Notes: a model not told the origin generated them from the letters alone. Counted from the first letter of the stretch, positions 8,662-16,877 are shown. The stretch is DNA of 64,000 nucleotides from Bradyrhizobium sp. WSM3983 (GCF_000473045.1 NZ_AXAY01000011.1:124001-188000), one strand, 5' to 3'. Program-made: numbers and translations.

Positions 8662-9897
8662 ATGGCACCGCGCCTCGATTTCACCAGCGAGACCTTCTTT
8701 CGCGATCCGCCCAACGCCATCGCGGCCCTGCGGGCGTCCGGTCCCGTCGTCGCGACGCGGTTTCCCCTTGTCGGCGACGTCTGGATCACCACGACCCACG
8801 ACGCCACCGCGCAGGTGCTGAAGGACAGCACGATCTTCACGCTGCGCAAGGAAGATGGCGACGTTGCGGGCCTGCGCTGGTGGATGCCGAGGTTGGTCAG
8901 GACCATCGCCAACAACATGCTGACGATGGACGAGCCGGACCACACCAGGCTGCGCAGCATCGTGGACGAAGCCTTTCGCCGCCGCGCCATCGTTGCGATG
9001 GAGCCGCGCATCCGCGTCATCGCGGACGGTCTGGCCGATGAGCTGTTTGCGAAGGGCAGCCCGGCCGATCTCGTCCAGAGCTATGCGCGCATCCTGCCGC
9101 TCTCGGTGATCTCGGAGCTACTCGGCCTGCCGATGGCCGACCGCCCGCGCTTCATCGCCTGGGCCGATGCGATGTCGTCGCTGACGAACGTCGTCAGCTT
9201 CTTTCGGCTGTTATTCGCGTTCCGCAAGATGCGCTTCTATCTCGAAAAGCAGTTGCAGATCGCACGCGAGCGGGGCGGCGAAGGCCTGATTGCCGAGCTG
9301 GTCCAGGTCGAGCGGGAAGGCGGTCAGATCACGCCGGACGAGATGGTCTCGATGGTCTTTCTGCTGCTCGCGGCGGGCTCTGAGACCACCACGCATCTGA
9401 TCAGCGGCGCGGTTTACGAGCTGCTCAGGAATCCGGGCTTGCGTGACTGGCTGGAAGAGGACTGGAGCCGCGCCGGGTTCGCGGTCGAGGAGTTCTTGCG
9501 TTTCGTCTCGCCGGTGCAATTTTCCAAGCCGCGCTATGTGCGGCGGGACGTCGAACTTGAAGGCGTGCGGGTGAAGAAGGGCGATCGCGTCATGGTCATG
9601 CTCGCGGCGGCGAACATGGACCCGGCGGTGCACGAGCAGCCGGCGCAGCTCGATCTCGCGCGAAAGCCCAACCGTCACGTCTCCTTCGGCACGGGAATTC
9701 ATTTCTGCCTCGGACATCAGCTGGCGCGGATCGAAGGCGCGTGCGCGCTGGAGGCGCTGTTCACGCGCTGGCCGAATCTTCGCCTGTCCGTTGAGCCTTC
9801 GCAAATTCGGTGGCGTCGCAGGCCGGGCCTTCGTGCAATCGAAAGGCTTCCGGTCGTGGACGATCGGCACATCGGCAATCTCGACGCAGCAGCGTGA
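8662..9897 (+). CDS. Cytochrome P450
   Basis: A 411-residue soluble bacterial P450 monooxygenase. Visible landmarks are the I-helix oxygen-binding motif AAGSETTTHL near residue 237, the K-helix ExxR motif (EEFLRF) near 277, and the heme-binding loop FGTGIHFCLGHQLAR near 340 with its cysteine ligand. The N-terminus has no membrane anchor. No dedicated ferredoxin gene is adjacent; the FPR at 7376 could contribute to electron supply. The substrate cannot be read from sequence. Codon use matches its neighbours, so there is no sign of recent transfer. Confidence 0.93.
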   Translation: MAPRLDFTSETFFRDPPNAIAALRASGPVVATRFPLVGDVWITTTHDATAQVLKDSTIFTLRKEDGDVAGLRWWMPRLVRTIANNMLTMDEPDHTRLRSIVDEAFRRRAIVAMEPRIRVIADGLADELFAKGSPADLVQSYARILPLSVISELLGLPMADRPRFIAWADAMSSLTNVVSFFRLLFAFRKMRFYLEKQLQIARERGGEGLIAELVQVEREGGQITPDEMVSMVFLLLAAGSETTTHLISGAVYELLRNPGLRDWLEEDWSRAGFAVEEFLRFVSPVQFSKPRYVRRDVELEGVRVKKGDRVMVMLAAANMDPAVHEQPAQLDLARKPNRHVSFGTGIHFCLGHQLARIEGACALEALFTRWPNLRLSVEPSQIRWRRRPGLRAIERLPVVDDRHIGNLDAAA

Positions 9898-9964
9898 CGA
9901 ACGCAGGCGTGCGGCACCGCGATCATTCCGAGGGCAAATTTGATCTGAAGTTGGACCGTTACCA

Positions 9965-9989
9965 GGAACGGTGCTTGATCGCACCTGTT
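9965..9989 (+). promoter_or_regulatory. Candidate EcfG (general stress sigma factor) promoter
   Basis: GGAAC at 9965-9969 and GTT at 9987-9989 are separated by 17 bases. This fits the GGAAC-N16/17-GTT consensus reported for EcfG-type sigma factors in alphaproteobacteria including Bradyrhizobium. It ends 37 bases ahead of the DUF2267 start, a normal distance for a leader. It would place the whole 10.0-12.2 kb operon in the PhyR/EcfG general stress response. Confidence 0.6.
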
Positions 9990-10026
9990 GTGACCCAAAC
10001 CTCGAAATTCGAAGTGGAGGTTCACA

Positions 10027-10486
10027 ATGAGTTCCAGTGCCATTCCAGTATTCGATCAGACAGCACAGACGACTCATCTCTGGCTCAACGAAATCGGCGA
10101 AGAAATCGGTCTGGATGATCAGCAATCGTGGCGCGTGACGGCCGCTGTGCTGCGCGCAATACGTGATCGCCTGCCTGTCGAGCGTGCCGCGCATCTGGGA
10201 TCACAGCTGCCGCTGCTGGTCCGTGGCGCGTATTATGATCAGTTCCGGCCGTCGGCGATGCCGCGGCGGGTGCGTTCGCGGGACGAATTTCTTCTGCTCA
10301 TCGCGGAGGAACTGAAGTTTGGGCGTCCAATCGATACGAAGGATGCCGCGCGCGGTGTTCAATGTTCTCTCCCGGCATTTGACTGCGGGCCAGATCGGCA
10401 AGGTCCGGGAAGCTTTGCCGGAGGAGGTGAGGGCGATCTGGAGCATGGAACTCGGCAAGCCGGACAAGAGCGATACGTCGCACTAG
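10027..10486 (+). pseudogene. DUF2267 protein gene, frameshifted
   Basis: The first 109 codons read as a DUF2267 protein (THLWLNEI, LPVERAAHLGSQLPLLVRGAYYDQF, RSRDEFLLLIAEEL). After codon CGC at 10351-10353 the frame loses similarity. Moving on by one base restores the expected family tail (VFNVLSRHLTAGQIGKVREA, then LPEEVRAIW) to a stop at 10484-10486. One extra base, or two missing bases, near 10351-10355 would explain it. Unshifted, translation runs on to 10521 with an unrelated tail. Ribosome site GTGGAGG. It is the first gene of the stress operon. Either a real decayed gene or a sequencing error. Confidence 0.8.
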
Positions 10487-10558
10487 ATAGACCGAAACCT
10501 TCTTCGCGACGCCCGCGTTAGCCAACCGACATCCCGAAAGATCACCGGAGAGTCAGCC

Positions 10559-10987
10559 ATGCAAGTTCACGAGATCATGACACCGTCGGTCCACATTGCC
10601 GATCCCAACATGACCATCCGGGAAGCCTCACGCTGGATGCGTGCCGATAACGTCGGAGCGCTGCCGGTGGGCGAGAATGATCGCCTTATCGGCATGGTTA
10701 CCGACAGGGACATCGTCACGCGTGCGGTCGCCGAGGAGCGATCGCCGGGCAACACCTCGGTGCGTGAGGTGATGTCCGAGGGCGTCTGCTACTGCTTCGA
10801 GGACGACGACGTGGAAGGCGCCTCGCAGGTGATGGCGACGCACCAGGTCCGGCGTCTTCCGGTGCTCAACCGGCAGAAGCGCCTGGTCGGCGTCGTTGCT
10901 CTGGCAGACATCAGCAGAGCGGACGATGAATGCGCGCAGGAGGCGTTGAAGGACATCTCCGCGCCCGCTGACCGGGAGCTGCACTGA
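10559..10987 (+). CDS. Tandem CBS-domain protein
   Basis: A 142-residue protein made of a pair of CBS motifs (a Bateman module) and little else. CBS1 covers residues about 5-60 (IMTPSVHIADPNMTIREASRWM, LIGMVTDRDIVTRAV) and CBS2 about 70-130 (EVMSEGVCYCFEDDDVEGAS, LVGVVALADISRA). Such modules bind adenine nucleotides and sense energy status. Ribosome site CGGAGAG. It follows the DUF2267 gene and leads directly (21 bases) into five small-protein genes, so it is part of the same operon. Confidence 0.9.
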   Translation: MQVHEIMTPSVHIADPNMTIREASRWMRADNVGALPVGENDRLIGMVTDRDIVTRAVAEERSPGNTSVREVMSEGVCYCFEDDDVEGASQVMATHQVRRLPVLNRQKRLVGVVALADISRADDECAQEALKDISAPADRELH

Positions 10988-11008
10988 CGGCGTCGCAAGG
11001 AGGTTTCC

Positions 11009-11194
11009 ATGGCCAGTAAGATGCCATCCGTCCCGAAAGCCAACCAGAGCCCAAAGGGAACTGGCGACACCAGGCAGATACCACCAGACGAGACCCCGCA
11101 TGGTCAGCAGCGCGCGCAGAATCCGGACCAGCAGGGGCAGCAGGGCAACATCAAGCAGAACACGACCAATCAGGGGTACCAGCAAGACCGCTGA
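11009..11194 (+). CDS. Small disordered hydrophilic protein 1
   Basis: 61 residues dominated by Gln, Pro, Asn, Gly and Lys with almost no hydrophobic residues (QQRAQNPDQQGQQGNIKQN), so probably intrinsically disordered. A perfect AAGGAGG lies just upstream of ATG 11009, which supports real translation. It starts 21 bases after the CBS gene and is the first of five consecutive genes of similar character. I do not recognise a named family; the composition is that of hydrophilins. Confidence 0.75.
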   Translation: MASKMPSVPKANQSPKGTGDTRQIPPDETPHGQQRAQNPDQQGQQGNIKQNTTNQGYQQDR

Positions 11195-11220
11195 GGCAAG
11201 ACCACTGAGGAGAGTGCTTC

Positions 11221-11421
11221 ATGTCGACATCAACCAAGACACCGAACAGTATCCGCCAGGGCGGGCCAGGCGCGTCCCACGAAAATGCCAAGGCGCCACT
11301 TGAGGTGAAGAAGCCGCCAGCGGACGATGCGCAGCGAAGCCATAGTCGCATCTCTGGTGGCGGGGGCGAGCACGACTCGCATCACGCCCACGACGCCGCC
11401 GGTAAGGGCGGAGGCAGGTAA
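11221..11421 (+). CDS. Small disordered hydrophilic protein 2
   Basis: 66 residues, rich in Gly, His, Ser and Lys, with a histidine-rich patch (GGGGEHDSHHAHDAAGKGGG) at the C-terminus that could bind metal. No hydrophobic core is apparent. Ribosome site GAGGAG before ATG 11221; it follows the previous gene by 26 bases. Function unknown; see the operon note in the findings. Confidence 0.72.
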   Translation: MSTSTKTPNSIRQGGPGASHENAKAPLEVKKPPADDAQRSHSRISGGGGEHDSHHAHDAAGKGGGR

Positions 11422-11437
11422 ATGAGGCAGGTAAATC

Positions 11438-11665
11438 ATGAGCAGCAAGCAACCCAAACTGTATAGGCCGAGCGAGAAGGACATGCGCGACAATCCCCTG
11501 ATCGGCGGATCGAAGGGGACGACCATGACGGGGATATCCCCCGACGATCTCGAGGATGCGCTCGGCGAGAACACGATCGAAGGTGATCGCGAGAACGATG
11601 TCGGCATCGGCGGTGGCATCGACAAGGACGTCGCGCATGGTGGCGCGCACCGAAGAGGTCGGTAG
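11438..11665 (+). CDS. Small hydrophilic protein 3
   Basis: 75 residues, acidic and glycine-rich. It opens with KLYRPSEKDMRDNPLIGGSK and has repeated Gly-Asp-rich turns (ENDVGIGGGIDKDV). It begins 16 bases after the preceding stop behind a GAGGCAGG site. Its internal DNPLIGGSKG segment is the most family-like part, but I cannot assign a domain. Probably disordered. Confidence 0.72.
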   Translation: MSSKQPKLYRPSEKDMRDNPLIGGSKGTTMTGISPDDLEDALGENTIEGDRENDVGIGGGIDKDVAHGGAHRRGR

Positions 11666-11680
11666 CTCCGGAGAACAAGC

Positions 11681-11944
11681 ATGCAAGGCAAAAAGACCCA
11701 CGAGCAGCAGGTTCGCATCCTTGAGCGCAAGCCCGATGTTCCGGACGCGCGGGAGCTGGATCGGGCGTTAGACCGCAACGTCGAGGACACCGCCGTTCAC
11801 CGTGCGCAGCCTCAAGCTCGGCACAGCGAATACCCGGTAAGTCGTGGCGGCCTCAATCAGGAGAGCGACCATAACAAGCACAACGATCCCGGCCAGAGCG
11901 GCCACAAGCCGCCGAAGCCGATGCCGGCGCAACAGAAACACTAA
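11681..11944 (+). CDS. Small disordered hydrophilic protein 4
   Basis: 87 residues, high in Asp, Arg, His, Gln and Pro. The first 40 residues could form an amphipathic helix (KKTHEQQVRILERKPDVPDA). The remainder is low-complexity and ends PKPMPAQQKH. Ribosome site CGGAGA before ATG 11681, 15 bases after the previous stop. Function unknown. Confidence 0.72.
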   Translation: MQGKKTHEQQVRILERKPDVPDARELDRALDRNVEDTAVHRAQPQARHSEYPVSRGGLNQESDHNKHNDPGQSGHKPPKPMPAQQKH

Positions 11945-11977
11945 ATTTTCGGAAGATCACGGCAAGAGGAGAAACTG

Positions 11978-12220
11978 ATGCCAGCTGGGCACGGTAGCAG
12001 GACGCACTTCAGATCCGGCATGCATGGCAAGGGCGACGGCACCGGCGCATTGACCGACGTGTCGAAGGACATGATCGGCGACAACATGGTCCTGTCCAAC
12101 CGCGACAAGAAGCAGCATTCGGACATTCGCGGCATGGACGGCAAGTCCATCCAGACCGAACAGTATCAGGACCACGCAGCCAACCGGCTCGTCGAGAAAA
12201 CTGAGGACGACGAGACCTGA
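11978..12220 (+). CDS. Small hydrophilic protein 5
   Basis: 80 residues, charged, with an N-terminal Gly/His/Arg-rich part (GHGSRTHFRSGMHGKGDGTG) and a helical-looking acidic C-terminus (HAANRLVEKTEDDE). A strong AGAGGAGA precedes ATG 11978. It is the last gene of the run and is followed 24 bases later by a clear terminator, which marks the 3' end of the operon. Confidence 0.75.
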   Translation: MPAGHGSRTHFRSGMHGKGDGTGALTDVSKDMIGDNMVLSNRDKKQHSDIRGMDGKSIQTEQYQDHAANRLVEKTEDDET

Positions 12221-12244
12221 GGGGCGCGTTCCTCCCGCTGACTT

Positions 12245-12275
12245 GCGGACCGGTGTTCAGCCGGTCCGCTTTTTT
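12245..12275 (+). terminator. Rho-independent terminator of the small-protein operon
   Basis: A perfect 9-bp stem (GCGGACCGG, loop TGTTCAG, CCGGTCCGC) is followed directly by six T residues. It ends the plus-strand operon. The stop codon of the convergent DUF763 gene (12257-12259) lies inside the stem-loop, so the two transcripts overlap here. Confidence 0.9.
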
Positions 12276-13507
12276 GTTGGCGCGAGATCGCGCTCCCAGC
12301 CGAACACGGAGCGGCCGTCGAGTTCCGGTGATGCGGCACGTTCACCTGCAATGAACGACTCGACCGATGGCCCGTGCGCGGTGCGCTCGAGCCGCCGTGC
12401 CTGGTCGTCGAGGCGCTTGATCGCCTGCATTTCCTCCTCGCGCCCAAGCTTTGCGTTCTGGATCGCGCCCTTCAGCACGCGGATGGTCTCGTCGTAGACC
12501 TTGATCGGAACGGGGTAGGGATGCCGGTCCTTGCCGCCAAGGGCGAGCGAGAAGCGCGCGGGATCCTTGAAGCGATAGGGCGCGCCGTGCACGACTTCGG
12601 CGACCATTGCCAGCGACCGCACGGTGCGCGCTCCGACGCCCGGCGTCAGCAACAGCTCGGGGAAGTCGATCGGGCCGCGCTCGGCGGCGGCTGCCAGTGT
12701 GCCATGCAGGCGACGCGCGAACACGTCCTTGGGCCGGACATCGTGATGCGCGGGCATGATAAGATGCGGCAGCATGGCTTGCGCCGGCTCGGGCGCAGTT
12801 CCGGTTAGCCGCTCAAATTCTGAGAGGATGCGATCGGGGCCGAGATCGCTCAACAGCTCGAGTTGCGCAATGCGCGAGACGCCGGCGCGCTGGTCGGTGA
12901 GATTGACGATTTCGCCCTGCTGCGGGCCGTCGATTGCGCTGTGCGGCGCTTCGACAAAGCTCTTCAGCGCTTCGGAATGCCAGTGATAGCGGCGGGCCTG
13001 GCGCTTGTCGCCGTTCATGCCCTGCTGCACGACCGTCCACTTGCCGTCGGCGGTGACGAAGAAGCCGTGGAGATAGAGATCGAAGCCGTCCTGCACGGCG
13101 GCGCTGTCGACCTTCGCGACAAGACGGCTGGCGCGCGCGAGGCTCACGCCGTCGAAGCCGACGCGGTCGCCGAGCTGCAACAGCTCGCCCGGCGTCTTGC
13201 GCGAATGCTGGCCGCGGCCGCCGCAGACATAGATGCCGAGTTCATCCTGCAGCGGGCCGAGCCCGCGCTTCAGCGCGCCGATCACGGAGGTCGTGATGCC
13301 TGAGGAGTGCCAATCCATCCCCATCACGGCGCCGAATGACTGGAACCAGAACGGATGCGAGAGGCGCTGCATGAACGCATCGCGGCCGTAATGATGCACA
13401 ACAGCCTGCGTGACGATCGCGCCCAGCGAGGCCATGCGGCTCGCTAGCCACGGCGGAACCCGCCCGGTGTGAAGAGGAAGATCGGCGCTGCCGGTTCGTC
13501 GAGTCAT
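12257..13507 (-). CDS. DUF763 domain protein
   Basis: A 416-residue soluble protein I recognise as DUF763: PLHTGRVPPWLASRMASLGA at the start, VCGGRGQHSRKTPGEL near 93, GFFVTADGKWTVVQQGMN near 149, then a C-terminal region (LLLTPGVGARTVRSLAMVAEV) resembling a helix-hairpin-helix DNA-binding motif. From that motif the family has been suspected of nucleic-acid work, but I know of no proven activity. The gene is alone on its strand between the stress operon and an MscS channel. It is about the usual length. Confidence 0.85.
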   Translation of the reverse strand: MTRRTGSADLPLHTGRVPPWLASRMASLGAIVTQAVVHHYGRDAFMQRLSHPFWFQSFGAVMGMDWHSSGITTSVIGALKRGLGPLQDELGIYVCGGRGQHSRKTPGELLQLGDRVGFDGVSLARASRLVAKVDSAAVQDGFDLYLHGFFVTADGKWTVVQQGMNGDKRQARRYHWHSEALKSFVEAPHSAIDGPQQGEIVNLTDQRAGVSRIAQLELLSDLGPDRILSEFERLTGTAPEPAQAMLPHLIMPAHHDVRPKDVFARRLHGTLAAAAERGPIDFPELLLTPGVGARTVRSLAMVAEVVHGAPYRFKDPARFSLALGGKDRHPYPVPIKVYDETIRVLKGAIQNAKLGREEEMQAIKRLDDQARRLERTAHGPSVESFIAGERAASPELDGRSVFGWERDLAPTKKRTG

Positions 13508-13628
13508 GATTGCCCAGAATAGCGCAATTCAGCGACAGTTGCACCAGAGGGATACTGCATTGCACTGCGCGTGGGGAGCGAACCCGCCGGGAACGCGTTG
13601 AAACGCGAATGCAATTCCGGGGACGTGA

Positions 13629-14774
13629 ATGAACAGGCAGGCCCTCATGGCCGACATCGACAAGATGTTCGGATGGATACCGTCATGGTTTATCGGTCTC
13701 GCCCTCGTCGCCGGGGCGATTCTGCTTGCGTTGTCGTTCTATCGGCTCGCGGTCTGGCTGCTCAATCGTACGTTTGGAACCCGGCTTCCGCTGCTGAGAG
13801 TATTCATCGAGCGAACCTCCGGACCGGCCCAGCTCGCGCTGTGTCTTGCCGCCGTCGCGTTGGTGCTGCCGCTCGCGCCGCTCGATGACGTTTTTCGCAC
13901 GCCGTTGAGGAGCCTGTTCATCGTCGCCTTCATCGCGCTGATCGGCTGGATCTCGATCCGGATCGTCGACATGAGCGCGGCGCGCTATTTGCAGAACTTT
14001 CGCGATGTCACCGAGAACTTCGTCGCGCGCAAGCATGTCACCCAGGTGCGCGTGTTCAAGCGCGTCACTGACACAGTCATCGTCATCATCACGGTCTCGG
14101 CCGCGCTGATGACGTTCGATTCGGTCAGGCAATATGGCGTCAGCCTGTTCGCATCTGCAGGTGCCGCCGGTATCATCGTCGGTCTTGCCGCGCGACCGCT
14201 GCTCAGCAATCTGATCGCGGGCCTGCAGATCGCGATCACCCAGCCGATCCGGATCGAGGATGCCGTCATCATCGAGAACGAGTGGGGCTGGGTCGAGGAC
14301 ATCGCCGCGACCTATGTGGTGATCCGGCTGTGGGACTGGCGCCGCATGGTGGTGCCGCTGTCCTACTTCATCGAAAAGCCGTTCCAGAACTGGACGCGCG
14401 ATACCGCATCCCTGATCGGCGTGATCGCGCTGCACGTCGACTACCGCGCCGACGTGCCGCGCATCCGCCGCTGGCTCGAGGGTGCAGTGAAGGAGTCCAA
14501 GCTCTGGGACGGCGCGGTGGTCAACCTCCAGGTGATCGACGCGGATTCGCGCACCATTGAGCTGCGTGCGCTGATCAGCGCACGGAATGCGCCGCAGTCC
14601 TGGGACCTGCGCTGCGAGATGCGGGAGAAGCTGATCGCCTTCATCCGCGACGAGATGCCGGAAGCCCTGCCGCGCGAGCGCGCGATCCTGATTCCGCAGG
14701 GCGTGGGCGACGACACCGAATTCTTCCAGCGCTCCGCGCAGCCGGAAAAGATGCGGGCGAACGCGCGCAATTGA
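13629..14774 (+). CDS. MscS-family mechanosensitive channel
   Basis: A 381-residue membrane protein with hydrophobic helices near residues 16-40, 65-85, 92-112 and 145-180. The pore-lining helix and the start of the MscS beta domain read AAGIIVGLAARPLLSNLIAG and ITQPIRIEDAVII near 178-215, followed by WDWRRMVVPLSYF. Such channels release solutes on hypo-osmotic shock. It has one helix more than E. coli MscS at the N-terminus. Its place beside the stress operon is suggestive of osmotic function but it has its own upstream region. Confidence 0.9.
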   Translation: MNRQALMADIDKMFGWIPSWFIGLALVAGAILLALSFYRLAVWLLNRTFGTRLPLLRVFIERTSGPAQLALCLAAVALVLPLAPLDDVFRTPLRSLFIVAFIALIGWISIRIVDMSAARYLQNFRDVTENFVARKHVTQVRVFKRVTDTVIVIITVSAALMTFDSVRQYGVSLFASAGAAGIIVGLAARPLLSNLIAGLQIAITQPIRIEDAVIIENEWGWVEDIAATYVVIRLWDWRRMVVPLSYFIEKPFQNWTRDTASLIGVIALHVDYRADVPRIRRWLEGAVKESKLWDGAVVNLQVIDADSRTIELRALISARNAPQSWDLRCEMREKLIAFIRDEMPEALPRERAILIPQGVGDDTEFFQRSAQPEKMRANARN

Positions 14775-14783
14775 GGGGGCTTC

Positions 14784-14987
14784 CTATTGGGCCTTGGTAG
14801 CGCCGCGCAAACCCGCCTGCTGCTGGATCGTGTTCAGCGCACCGGATGACTGCTCCTCCGCCACGAAGCTGTTGAGCAAGGGTATCGCGGCCTCGCGTCC
14901 CCCAGGGACTGCGATGGCCATGTGCTCCGCGCCCCAATTACCGTCGAGGATCTTCGCGCCCGGCATCTGGTCGAACTTGTGTTCCTC
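14784..14987 (-). pseudogene. C-terminal fragment of a substrate-binding protein
   Basis: About 65 codons whose sequence (MPGAKILDGNWGAEHMAIAV near the start, QQQAGLRGATKAQ at the end) looks like the last fifth of an SBP_bac_3-type solute-binding protein. No N-terminal part is present. It lies in the same frame directly after the TGA of the Bug-type gene at 15000-15977 and has no good ribosome site, so it is most likely a leftover of a deleted gene. Confidence 0.6.
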
Positions 14988-14999
14988 ATGTGAAAAACC

Positions 15000-15977
15000 T
15001 CACTGCGCGCGGATGTCGGCAGCCTTGAGCACCGGCTCCCATTTGGTCGCCTCGGCGTGCATGTAGGCATCAAAATCCTTGGCAGAGGAGCCGACCGGGG
15101 CTGCGCCGATCTTGCCGAGCGTCGACAGCACGTTCGCATCCTGCAGCGCGGCCTTCAGATCGGTCTCCAACTTCGCCACGATCTCCGGCGGCATTCTTGC
15201 AGGCCCAAGCACGCCCCACCAGACCGAGACGTCATAGCCGGGGACACCGGACTCGGCGATCGTCGGGACATTCGGCAGCGCCTTGGAGCGCTCGGCCGAG
15301 GTCACCGCGAGCGCGCGCACCGGGCCGCCTTCGAGCTGGCTGATCGCCTCCGCAAGCGGATTGATGCTGAGCGGGATATCACCGGCGATCACGGCCGTCA
15401 GCGCCGGTGCGCCGCCCTTGTAGGGGATCGCGACGATCTTGGCGCCGGACATGTATTTCAGAAGCTCGCCGGCGAGATGCGCCGAGGTGCCGTTGCCGGA
15501 CATGCCATAAGAAAGCTTGTCCGGCTCTTTCTTGGCGGCAGCGAGGAGATCGCCCAGCGTCTTGTAGGGACTATCCTTGGCCACGACGATCGCGAGCGGC
15601 GAGGAGGCGACTTCTGAGATGGCCGTGAAATCCTTGAAGGTGTCGTAGGGTACGCTCGGATAGATGAACTGGTTGAGCGGATGCCCGCTCGCGACCAGGA
15701 TCAGCGTGTAGCCGTCGGGCGCAGCCTGCGTCAGCGCCTGCGAGGCGACGATGCCGCCGGCGCCGGGACGGTTGTCGATCACAGGCTGCTGGCCCCAGGT
15801 CTTCGCCAGCGCCTGGCTCAGCGTGCGCGCCAGCACGTCGACCGCGCCGCCCGCCGCGTAGGGCACCAGGATGTGGACCGGCTTGCTCGGATAATTGTCG
15901 GCCGCCTGCGCGGCACTCGCCAGCAGCAGACCGGCGCCGAGCATCAAAGCGCCGATCTTCGTGTTCAAACCCAGCAT
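15000..15977 (-). CDS. Bug-family (tripartite tricarboxylate) substrate-binding protein
   Basis: A 325-residue periplasmic protein of the Bug/TctC family. A Sec signal peptide ends about residue 28 (ASAAQA), followed by the family opening YPSKPVHILVPYAAGGAVDV, RPGAGGIVASQ, and later YKGGAPALTAVIAGDIPLS. The start at ATG 15977 is supported by AAGGAG nine bases upstream. It is divergent from a TetR gene with a palindromic operator between them. No TctA/TctB membrane genes are adjacent, which is usual for orphan Bug proteins. Given the neighbouring catabolic genes it may bind an aromatic-derived di- or tricarboxylate. Confidence 0.9.
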   Translation of the reverse strand: MLGLNTKIGALMLGAGLLLASAAQAADNYPSKPVHILVPYAAGGAVDVLARTLSQALAKTWGQQPVIDNRPGAGGIVASQALTQAAPDGYTLILVASGHPLNQFIYPSVPYDTFKDFTAISEVASSPLAIVVAKDSPYKTLGDLLAAAKKEPDKLSYGMSGNGTSAHLAGELLKYMSGAKIVAIPYKGGAPALTAVIAGDIPLSINPLAEAISQLEGGPVRALAVTSAERSKALPNVPTIAESGVPGYDVSVWWGVLGPARMPPEIVAKLETDLKAALQDANVLSTLGKIGAAPVGSSAKDFDAYMHAEATKWEPVLKAADIRAQ

Positions 15978-16070
15978 TATCCAGCACTCCTTGAGGCGTT
16001 CGCGTCCGTGCGGTGGTCTGCCGAGCCGCTTCCGGACGCTGCCATCGTTTTTGTTGACGAGACCTGATCT

Positions 16071-16088
16071 TTTGTACGATAGTACAAA
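16071..16088. promoter_or_regulatory. Candidate TetR operator
   Basis: TTTGTAC-GATA-GTACAAA is a perfect 7-4-7 inverted repeat in the gap between the divergent Bug gene and the TetR gene. It ends four bases before the TetR start codon (16093) and about 95 bases from the Bug start. The position fits autoregulation plus control of the divergent gene. Confidence 0.65.
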
Positions 16089-16092
16089 CCAC

Positions 16093-16803
16093 ATGATACG
16101 CAAGCCCACCAGCAAGGAAACGGCCCGCAAGCCGAACATGCGCGAGGCGATCCTCGCCGCGGCCGAGGAACTGTTCGCCACCAACGGCTTCAATGCCGTT
16201 TCGGTCCGCGACATCGCGCAGGCCGCCGGCGCCAATCCCGGCAGCGTGACCTATCATTTCAAGACCAAGGACGGCCTGCTGCTGGAGATCTACCAGCGGC
16301 ATTGCGGGCCGATGAATTTGCGCCGCTCGGAGCTGCTCGCCGCCGCCAAGCGCGTGCGCGATCTCCAGGACCGCCTGGAGGCGATCGTGCGGGCCTATGT
16401 TGTGCCGGCCTTCACCTCCGGCAGCGATCTTGCCGGCGGCGGGGCGCGCTTCACCCGGCTCCGCGCGGTGATGTCGGCCGAAGGCAACGAGGTCGCACGA
16501 AAAATCATCGCGCAGACGTTTGACGACACCAGCCACGCCTTCATCGACGCGATCCACGACAGCCTGCCGCACATTCCGCGCACCGATATTGTGTGGCGCA
16601 GCCATTTCCTGCTCGGCGCACTCTATTATTCGTTGGTGACGCCGGATCGCGTCTCGCGTCTGTCGCGCGGCGAGGCCGACGGCGGCGATCCCGCCAATGC
16701 CATCGAGCAGCTGGTGCAGGCCACCGTTGCCGCATTCCAGGCGCCGGCTCTGGATCAGGCTGCGCCGGCACGGCGAAGGACTGTTGCAAGCAGCAAGACT
16801 TGA
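16093..16803 (+). CDS. TetR-family transcriptional regulator
   Basis: A 236-residue regulator. The N-terminal helix-turn-helix is typical: AILAAAEELFATNGFNAVSV then DIAQAAGANPGSVTYHFKTK near residues 18-60. The C-terminal half is the variable ligand domain (TetR_C, CecR-like). The start at ATG 16093 lies next to the palindrome at 16071-16088 and has no obvious ribosome site. It precedes, on the same strand, a ring-cleavage-acid catabolic cluster and is the likely regulator of it and of the divergent Bug gene. Confidence 0.88.
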   Translation: MIRKPTSKETARKPNMREAILAAAEELFATNGFNAVSVRDIAQAAGANPGSVTYHFKTKDGLLLEIYQRHCGPMNLRRSELLAAAKRVRDLQDRLEAIVRAYVVPAFTSGSDLAGGGARFTRLRAVMSAEGNEVARKIIAQTFDDTSHAFIDAIHDSLPHIPRTDIVWRSHFLLGALYYSLVTPDRVSRLSRGEADGGDPANAIEQLVQATVAAFQAPALDQAAPARRRTVASSKT

Positions 16804-16877
16804 AAGAAACCGCCCGGAGAGAGGCGCGGCCTAGCGCTTCCGCTCGCAAGCGGACCTGTAAAGGGGTGTTTGAGGAA

